From positions 1 to 11,850 of the forward strand of contig JBNJCV010000054.1 in the NCBI GenBank assembly GCA_051744245.1: a stretch of 11,850 nt of DNA. The letters are read 5' to 3'. Shown here in pieces: positions 7,019-11,850 of this stretch. Source of the DNA: M55B165 sp051744245 (GTDB taxonomy: Bacteria > Actinomycetota > Humimicrobiia > Humimicrobiales > Humimicrobiaceae). Position numbers and translations under genes: made by a program. The notes below the pieces were generated by a model, which saw nothing but the letters and a program-made list of their open reading frames with translations, was not told the DNA's origin and did no database searches. Numbering within the stretch: the stretch's first letter is position 1; each line of letters starts with the position of its first letter.

Positions 7019-8206
7019 ATGCTTGAAAGACTATCGGAGAAGGTAGGGTTTATAAAAAACCGGCATTACCTACTTTTTAGTGTTTCCTTTGGGAAATTTC
7101 TTTTTGGTTTTTATTCTACTGCAATTGGCTCCCTTCTTGTTCCAATAGGGAACGAGTTCAATATAAATATAAGGACGCAAAGCATCATATTTCCGGCAAA
7201 TTACGTAGGCCAGCTAATAGTGATATTGATAGCCGGGTTTATTGCTGATAAATTTGGCAAAAAACTGGTGCAACTTTCATCCCTGGTGTTGTTTTCAGTA
7301 GTTGCAGTGTTTTTTAATTTTGTAGACACCTATGTGATATTGCTTATCCTGTTTTTCTTTTTAGGTATATTCGGAAGTGCAGTAAACATACTAACTGATG
7401 CTACAGTTTCAGAAACTTTTTCCAAGAAAAAGGGTATTTACCTAAATATTACCCACATATATTTTGGTTTGGGAGCATTGGCCCAACCATTGTTTTTTAA
7501 CTATGTATATGCTAAAACCGGTGATTTTAGGACCATATATTTTGTACTTTTTTTGTTTTCCATATTTATCCTGCTGCTTTTGATTCCTGTTAAATACCAT
7601 ACCTCAAAAGACAGCAGCATCAAATTAGGGGTAATTCTCAAGATATTTAAAAATAAGGGTTACCTTCTGCTTTGCATATTTTTCTGCCTGGCAGTTGGCG
7701 GCCAGTTTACCTTTTCCCATTGGATTCCAACATTGTTTCAGAAGAATTTAAACATTTCTTCTGAGCTTTCTAATTATTCTTTATCATTGTTTTGGGTAGC
7801 CATAACCCTTGGCAGGGTAGTGTCTGCCATACTTTCAAGAAAGTTTTCCGAAGAAACCCTGATAAGGTTCCAGTCAGCATCGCTATTTGTATTAATCCTT
7901 ATGAGTGCTTTTTTTAATAATTACCTCCTATTGGCTATAGACTACCTGGTAGTTGGCTTTTTGGTTGGAGGCTTGGTTCCTCTGATTGTTGCATATACCT
8001 CCAAAATATACAGTAAATATTTGGGTACCCGGCTTGGCATATTATATGCATTTGCTGCCATTGGGACTTTTCTGGTTCCCTCAATTGTAGGATTGTTTGG
8101 GGATGTGGTAGAGATATATAAAGTTATTTCTTCTGTTTCGGTATTTTTTGGAATTATTGCTTTTTATTTTTTTAGAACCCCTGATAATAAAAAATTTGAT
8201 AGTTAA
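7019..8206 (+). CDS. Major facilitator superfamily transporter, substrate unknown
   Basis: This 395-residue protein looks like a 12-helix major facilitator. Hydrophobic segments lie at about 17-41, 54-76, 83-103, 105-125, 143-163, 171-191, 215-235, 251-272, 284-301, 302-325, 338-360 and 366-385, with a polar central loop at about 192-214. The cytoplasmic loop between helices 2 and 3 carries the family signature GFIADKFGKK (73-82). The general look recalls FucP-like sugar and related anion or drug carriers, but nothing fixes the substrate, and the neighbours (a helicase upstream, a convergent vitamin transporter downstream) give no help. The ATG is 6 bases after the pcrA stop, with AAGG about 11 bases upstream, so it is probably cotranscribed with pcrA. 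Family call is secure; function is unknown. Confidence 0.88.
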   Translation: MLERLSEKVGFIKNRHYLLFSVSFGKFLFGFYSTAIGSLLVPIGNEFNINIRTQSIIFPANYVGQLIVILIAGFIADKFGKKLVQLSSLVLFSVVAVFFNFVDTYVILLILFFFLGIFGSAVNILTDATVSETFSKKKGIYLNITHIYFGLGALAQPLFFNYVYAKTGDFRTIYFVLFLFSIFILLLLIPVKYHTSKDSSIKLGVILKIFKNKGYLLLCIFFCLAVGGQFTFSHWIPTLFQKNLNISSELSNYSLSLFWVAITLGRVVSAILSRKFSEETLIRFQSASLFVLILMSAFFNNYLLLAIDYLVVGFLVGGLVPLIVAYTSKIYSKYLGTRLGILYAFAAIGTFLVPSIVGLFGDVVEIYKVISSVSVFFGIIAFYFFRTPDNKKFDS

Positions 8207-8464
8207 AAAATTTGGCTATTTAATATAATATTGTAATAATTTTGTTATCCTAGATAAGGCCACTCAATCAGGGCTTGCTTTCCTGTATTTGCAAGGTTGT
8301 TTTCCCCTGTTAATAGTTTATGAGTTAGTCCCATGAAAAAATTTTTTCCAGTATCCAACATTTATAACTGCTGCATGCTAGAAGTCTGGCAAGTTGCTGG
8401 CTCTATCTATATCATTTTACCTGTTACTGCCTAATTAATTTAAGGTATAAAAAAAAGAAAGATC
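8207..8464. other. AT-rich spacer between convergent transcription units
   Basis: This 258-base spacer separates the ends of the MFS gene and the vitamin-transporter operon. I see no convincing gene. It holds a weak plus-strand hairpin (CTTGC 8275-8279 with GCAAG 8291-8295, then GTTGTTTT) that could be a poor terminator for the MFS gene, and a 14-bp perfect palindrome GAAAAAATTTTTTC at 8335-8348. On the minus strand, a T-rich run (8448-8459 read in reverse) follows the last operon gene but has no strong stem before it. A 33-codon open frame at 8333-8434 lacks a ribosome site and is probably chance. Confidence 0.5.
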
Positions 8465-8737
8465 TTAGTCCATAAAATCCAGAAGCTTTCCTATTTCCTC
8501 CTTATTTCCTGAAGCAAGGGTTGTAACCATTACTGCTGGTCCGCTTTTCCTTGCTTCCCTGTAAGCTTTATATATGGTGTCATATAATTTCTTTTCATCC
8601 TCATCCCAGGTTATGGTGCTCAGGGGGGTAACTTTGTAATTAATGTTTTCTTTCTTTAAAAAATTCCAGAAGACCTCTAGTGCCTTTTCAATATTATCCT
8701 GGGCGATAGGATAAAAACTTACTTGCAAAGCTAACAT
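8465..8737 (-). CDS. Small YkoF/MTH1187-family thiamine-binding-like protein
   Basis: This protein of about 90 residues begins with LALQVSFYPI, has TPLSTITWD in the middle and ends with VMVTTLASG and a helix. The pattern fits the ACT-like ferredoxin fold of the MTH1187/YkoF group, small proteins that bind thiamine or hydroxymethylpyrimidine. In Bacillus YkoF two such domains are fused (about 200 residues); here there is one, so a dimer or tetramer would be needed to build the equivalent site. It is the last gene of the ECF transporter operon. Two starts are possible: an ATG at 8752 overlapping the ecfT stop as ATGA, or the ATG at 8737. I prefer 8737 because AAAGGA stands 6 bases before it and family members start right at the first beta strand. 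The cytoplasmic role, perhaps ligand capture or sensing, is inferred from context. Confidence 0.82.
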   Translation of the reverse strand: MLALQVSFYPIAQDNIEKALEVFWNFLKKENINYKVTPLSTITWDEDEKKLYDTIYKAYREARKSGPAVMVTTLASGNKEEIGKLLDFMD

Positions 8738-8743
8738 ATTTTT

Positions 8744-8749
8744 TCCTTT
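8744..8749 (-). promoter_or_regulatory. Ribosome binding site deciding the start of the YkoF-like gene
   Basis: Read on the minus strand, AAAGGA is followed by six bases and then the ATG at 8737. The earlier ATG at 8752 has no comparable site, so this element favours the shorter product. Confidence 0.6.
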
Positions 8750-9567
8750 CATCTTATACTTTTATATCCCCACACAGTAATACCGTTGATAGTAAGTATG
8801 GCCAGTATGGCCGCAAATATCAAAATATTTAATGTTACATAAATAATATCTGACTTTTTTATCTCTATTTGTCTTAAATAAGTCCTGTCCCGGTAGCTTC
8901 CAAAGCTTTTGCTTTCCATGGCTATGGCCACCCGCTGGGCTTTCCTGACTGCCCCCACCAGAAGTGGCACTGCATATTTTTTTATCCTTTTTATCCTGGC
9001 TACCATGCCCTTATGCTCTCTTGCCCCTCTTATTATATGGGCCTGGTGGATATTCTTATATTCAGAGCTCAGCAGGGGAACAAACCTATACCCTGCAAGA
9101 GTACCAAACCCGATCTTGGGATTTAGCTTTAACTGCAATATCAGGCTTAGTATAAAGTCAGTAGGGTCAGTGGTAGCAACAAAAAGAATGGAATAAAGTA
9201 AAAAACAGAAAATCCTTAGCCCAATGGTTACTCCAAAGGTTATGCTTGCTTTAGTTATAATAAAGGAGCCAACAGAAATCACCACCACCGGGCTGGTTTC
9301 AGCGGCAGTATTAAAAGCGATGATGCTGGTTATGGTAATTGCAAATAGTATAAAGGAGAGGGGCAGCACCATTTTAAAAATACTCTTTAAGGGAATTTTT
9401 CCAAGTATGGTGAGCTGAAGAACCGCTATAACTGCAAATATAAGGGGGGTATAAGGATCGTAGGCAAAGGTTACTGCAAACATGAGTACCATTATTAAAA
9501 TTAATTTAAGGGATGGATTTACCCTGTGAAGGATTGAATCTTTTTCAAAATACTCAAAGAACTGCAT
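8749..9567 (-). CDS. ykoC: ECF transporter transmembrane coupling protein EcfT (YkoC-like)
   Basis: EcfT proteins join the two ATPase domains to the substrate-binding membrane protein in energy-coupling-factor vitamin importers. The 272 residues include the N-terminal SILHRVNPSLKL typical of the family, several membrane helices (about 22-50, 62-88, 98-131, and a last one at 241-262), and a long cytoplasmic coupling region (about 150-222). The first coupling motif is seen as IIRGARE (178-184). The second, usually x-A-R-G in AMEARGF-like context, reads AMESKSF (216-222). An AGGAGG Shine-Dalgarno (9577-9582 on this strand) stands 9 bases before the ATG, and the start overlaps the ATPase gene by 14 bases. 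Position between the ECF ATPase and a YkoF-like gene makes YkoC the best match; the symbol is given by context. Confidence 0.9.
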   Translation of the reverse strand: MQFFEYFEKDSILHRVNPSLKLILIMVLMFAVTFAYDPYTPLIFAVIAVLQLTILGKIPLKSIFKMVLPLSFILFAITITSIIAFNTAAETSPVVVISVGSFIITKASITFGVTIGLRIFCFLLYSILFVATTDPTDFILSLILQLKLNPKIGFGTLAGYRFVPLLSSEYKNIHQAHIIRGAREHKGMVARIKRIKKYAVPLLVGAVRKAQRVAIAMESKSFGSYRDRTYLRQIEIKKSDIIYVTLNILIFAAILAILTINGITVWGYKSIR

Positions 9568-11242
9568 AATTTTTAACCTCCTGGTAAAGTTTTAAGAGAG
9601 GCGGCAACCGGAGGCTGGCTTTATCCAGTATATTTTCTTTATCCAAAAGCCCAGCAGTGCTTTGGTCATAGATAATCCGGCCCTCTTTTAGGATAATTGA
9701 CCGCTGAGTATATTTAAAAATCAAGTTCATGTCATGGGTAATTATTATTATAGTTTTGCCATCCTGGTTAATTTTTTCTAAAAGCTGCATCAGCTTGGTA
9801 GTCATTTTATAATCAAGCCCGAAAGTGGGTTCATCTAAAATTAAAATGCTGTAATCCATTACCAGCATTGAGGCTACGCTCAACTTCCTTTTCTGCCCCT
9901 GGCTCAGGTTAAAAGGATTATGGTCCTTAAAATTTGTTAATTCCAGTAGCTTAAGCACTTCATTGGTTTTTGAAGAAATATAATCTTTTTCTTCTCCTTT
10001 TACCTTAAGTCCGTAGGCAATTTCATCATAAACAGTTTCTTCAATAAACTGGTGTTCGGGATTCTGGAATATAAAGCCGCATTTGTCCAGGACCTCTGTT
10101 TTGCCTAGCTTATTATTTTTATCAAATATATTTACTTCTGCAGGGCTGCTTGTTTTATAGAGACCCATTATTATCTTGGCCAAGGTTGTTTTCCCGGACC
10201 CGTTTGGACCCATGATTCCCACAAACTCCCCCTTGGAGATGCCAAGGTTTATATCTTGTAATACTGGATCTTCACTTTTACTGAACCTAAAGCTTAAGTT
10301 ATTGACTTCTATTGCTTTTTCCCGGTTGTCTTGCCTACTGTTGTGATTCAGCTTTTTTTCTGCTTGGGCTTCTAATATTTTTAATGCCTTATGCTTATCT
10401 CCGGTTGATTCAATACTTTTTTTTGCCTGGGATAAGTTTAGGGGAAGATTTTTTAAGTTTAAGCCGCTGCTTTTAAGCTTAAGGAAAAATTTGGGTATCT
10501 GGGGAATCCAGATGCCCATTTCCTTAAAATGGTCCAGGTAGTCTTTTAGTATTCTTTCCGTATTTCCATAAGCTATCATCCTGCCTTCCAGGGAAAGCAG
10601 GAGTATCTTGTCAAAAATATCCATGAACTGGTCAAGTTTATGCTCAATTATTATAAGGGTTTTTTCCCTGGGCATATTCCTGATTATATTGGCAACTTCT
10701 TCCGTGCCCTTGGGGTCCAGGTTTGAAGTGGGCTCGTCAAATACCAGTATTTCCTGGTCCATGGCTAAAATAGATGCAACGGATACCCTTTGTTTCTGGC
10801 CACCTGAGAGCCTGTTGAGCATCCTGTCCTTGTGTTCTAAAAGGCCAACTTTTTTTAGGGAACTATTTATTTTTTCAATAATTTCTTCCCTTTCAAATTT
10901 TAAGTTTTCCAGGCCAAAGGCTACCTCGTCTTCGACCTTTAGCATAGAAAACTGGCTCTCCGGGTCCTGGAAAACAATACCAATATGCCTGGTTAGGGCA
11001 GGGACTGTACTATCTGTAATATCCATGCCTTTAAGAGATAGGGTTCCCTTAAGATGGCCTTCTATCAGGTTTGGTATTATGCCGTTTAAGCACAGGGTTA
11101 AGGTGCTTTTGCCGCAGCCTGACGGCCCCAGCACCAGCACTCTCTGGCCGGCCATAATGTCAGCAGATATACCGCTTAAAACCGGAGTTTTGCCATCATA
11201 GGAAAAGGAAAAATCCCTTATTTTTATAAGTGGCTTTTCCAT
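9554..11242 (-). CDS. ykoD: ECF transporter double ATPase (YkoD-like)
   Basis: This 562-residue protein carries two complete ABC ATPase domains in one chain, powering the ECF importer. Domain 1 (about 5-235): Walker A GPSGCGKST (39-47), Q-loop FQDPESQF (91-98), signature LSGGQ (145-149), Walker B ILVFDE (165-170), switch His201. Domain 2 (about 310-535): Walker A GPNGSGKTT (345-353), Q-loop FQNPEHQF (392-399), signature LSQGQ (446-450), Walker B ILILDE (466-471), His503. Both therefore look catalytically competent. The DPESQF and NPEHQF Q-loops are typical of ECF ATPases. A polar, lysine-rich linker (about 240-308) joins the halves and makes it longer than Bacillus YkoD. It sits 4 bases after the ykoE-like gene (AGG 7 bases before its ATG) and overlaps ecfT. 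The fused form is usual for YkoD and for CbiO2-like fusions; the neighbours favour the thiamine-type system. Confidence 0.93.
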   Translation of the reverse strand: MEKPLIKIRDFSFSYDGKTPVLSGISADIMAGQRVLVLGPSGCGKSTLTLCLNGIIPNLIEGHLKGTLSLKGMDITDSTVPALTRHIGIVFQDPESQFSMLKVEDEVAFGLENLKFEREEIIEKINSSLKKVGLLEHKDRMLNRLSGGQKQRVSVASILAMDQEILVFDEPTSNLDPKGTEEVANIIRNMPREKTLIIIEHKLDQFMDIFDKILLLSLEGRMIAYGNTERILKDYLDHFKEMGIWIPQIPKFFLKLKSSGLNLKNLPLNLSQAKKSIESTGDKHKALKILEAQAEKKLNHNSRQDNREKAIEVNNLSFRFSKSEDPVLQDINLGISKGEFVGIMGPNGSGKTTLAKIIMGLYKTSSPAEVNIFDKNNKLGKTEVLDKCGFIFQNPEHQFIEETVYDEIAYGLKVKGEEKDYISSKTNEVLKLLELTNFKDHNPFNLSQGQKRKLSVASMLVMDYSILILDEPTFGLDYKMTTKLMQLLEKINQDGKTIIIITHDMNLIFKYTQRSIILKEGRIIYDQSTAGLLDKENILDKASLRLPPLLKLYQEVKNYAVL

Positions 11243-11246
11243 TAGT

Positions 11247-11840
11247 TTACCTATTTTTCCCTAGCTTAAAGTTTCTCAGTATTCCTGTTTTGGCTACCGC
11301 ATCTGATATTACTTTACCCAGTGCTCCTCCGAGAATTGCGCCACTTATAATCCTCACAACCAACATTGCTATAATAATTGAGATCCTGTAATCTAGGAAC
11401 CCTTCTGTAATTGCTTCGGGAAAGAAAAAGCTTATCAGTGCAGTAAATATACCAGCAAGGCATACGGTCAAGTAATTAAACTTTTTATACCTGTAAGCTG
11501 CAAATATTCCTTCAGTAGCAGCTCCCTGTACTAGTCCTGAGACTATTATCCAAACCCCCCACATGCTTCCCAAAAGCATTGAAACCAGTGCTGCTATAAC
11601 TTCGCCCAGGAAAGCTGCGCCAGGCTTTTGAATTACATATCCTGCCACAATGCCTGCAATAAACCAGAAGCCTACAAATATCTGCACAACTGGTGGGATG
11701 CCGCTGATAAACGGCCACAGGAAGGCAAATAACTGGTTATAAGCCCAGTACAGGATACTAAAAATTACTCCAATAATTGCCACCATTACGATGTCTAGGG
11801 TATTCCATCCGTATTCTTTTTTTAGACTTTTATCATTCAT
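11247..11840 (-). CDS. ykoE: ECF transporter substrate-binding component, YkoE type
   Basis: This is the integral membrane S-component expected to bind the vitamin. The 197 residues begin with a short polar segment and then about six hydrophobic stretches (roughly 14-42, 50-70, 74-92, 95-117, 123-141 and 152-182), ending in a basic tail. The segment QKPGAAFLGEVIAALVSMLLG (71-91) and the following WGVWIIVSGLVQG (94-106) are characteristic of YkoE, the S-component of the Bacillus thiamine/hydroxymethylpyrimidine uptake system. The next genes encode the matching ATPase, EcfT and a YkoF-like protein, so the ligand is most likely thiamine or its pyrimidine moiety. The gene is complete: ATG at 11840, 4 bases after an AGGAGG at the window edge. 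The operon promoter, and any TPP riboswitch, would lie beyond the window. The ligand call is homology and context only. Confidence 0.9.
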   Translation of the reverse strand: MNDKSLKKEYGWNTLDIVMVAIIGVIFSILYWAYNQLFAFLWPFISGIPPVVQIFVGFWFIAGIVAGYVIQKPGAAFLGEVIAALVSMLLGSMWGVWIIVSGLVQGAATEGIFAAYRYKKFNYLTVCLAGIFTALISFFFPEAITEGFLDYRISIIIAMLVVRIISGAILGGALGKVISDAVAKTGILRNFKLGKNR

Positions 11841-11844
11841 GCTT

Positions 11845-11850
11845 CCTCCT
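11845..11850 (-). promoter_or_regulatory. Ribosome binding site of the ykoE-like gene
   Basis: On the minus strand a perfect AGGAGG, four bases before the ATG at 11840, occupies the very end of the window. It fixes the start of the first gene of the transporter operon. Confidence 0.85.

Noticed and set aside
8275..8303. Possible terminator hairpin after the MFS gene
   Set aside because: The stem is only 5 bp with an 11-base loop and an interrupted T tract, too weak to list as a terminator.
8333..8434. 33-codon open frame starting MKKFFPVSN in the convergent spacer
   Set aside because: It has no Shine-Dalgarno sequence, contains an A/T palindrome at its start and matches no family I know; chance is the simpler reading.
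8207..8464. TPP riboswitch linked to the thiamine-type transporter
   Set aside because: I found no thi-box core sequences in this spacer, and it lies downstream of the operon; the true leader lies beyond position 11850.
8909..9196. Plus-strand open frames opposite the EcfT gene
   Set aside because: They are antisense to a clear membrane coupling protein, and their hydrophobic look merely mirrors that gene's membrane-helix codons.
10608..11201. Long plus-strand open frame of 197 codons opposite the ECF ATPase gene
   Set aside because: It runs antisense to the well-supported first ATPase domain and shows no recognisable domain; it is a shadow of that gene's codon use.

Overview
This window is an AT-rich stretch of a bacterial chromosome with ordinary housekeeping content. 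It shows no mobile element, CRISPR array, rRNA or tRNA that I can recognise. The best lineage hint is the IMP-dehydrogenase-related protein of the GuaB3 type, a family known mainly from Actinobacteria and cyanobacteria. It sits in a groEL / guaB3 / guaA / chorismate mutase / pcrA neighbourhood that resembles actinobacterial gene order. The strong AT bias and frequent AGA/AGG arginine codons would fit a low-GC, perhaps anaerobic and uncultured, actinobacterial lineage. That assignment is inference and was not tested by any search.

Plus strand, 1-8206. The window opens in the last codons of groEL, which has a Gly-Gly-Met-Pro tail encoded by 12-bp repeats, followed by an intrinsic terminator. 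A closely packed codirectional series follows: plsY (membrane phospholipid acylation), guaB3, guaA (last steps to GMP), an AroQ-type chorismate mutase, a class I-beta DAHP synthase (shikimate pathway), a pcrA/uvrD helicase, and a major facilitator transporter of unknown substrate. Gaps are 0, 6, 21, 82, 11 and 6 bases. The only sizeable gap, before the DAHP synthase, holds a good sigma-70-like promoter, so transcription may be topped up there.

Convergent junction, 8207-8464. This AT-rich spacer holds no convincing gene.

Minus strand, 11850 down to 8465. A tight four-gene operon encodes an ECF-type vitamin transporter of the YkoEDCF type: the YkoE-like substrate-binding membrane protein, a fused two-domain ECF ATPase, an EcfT transmembrane coupling protein, and a small single-domain YkoF/MTH1187-like protein. 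By homology to the Bacillus ykoFEDC system it should import thiamine or its hydroxymethylpyrimidine precursor. The window ends just after the Shine-Dalgarno sequence of the first gene, so any TPP riboswitch would lie outside.

I found no clearly new biological system. The more interesting points are the GuaB3-GuaA pairing, the unfused chorismate mutase and DAHP synthase pair with a minimal DAHP synthase, the one-domain YkoF partner, and a substituted motif-1 serine in PlsY.
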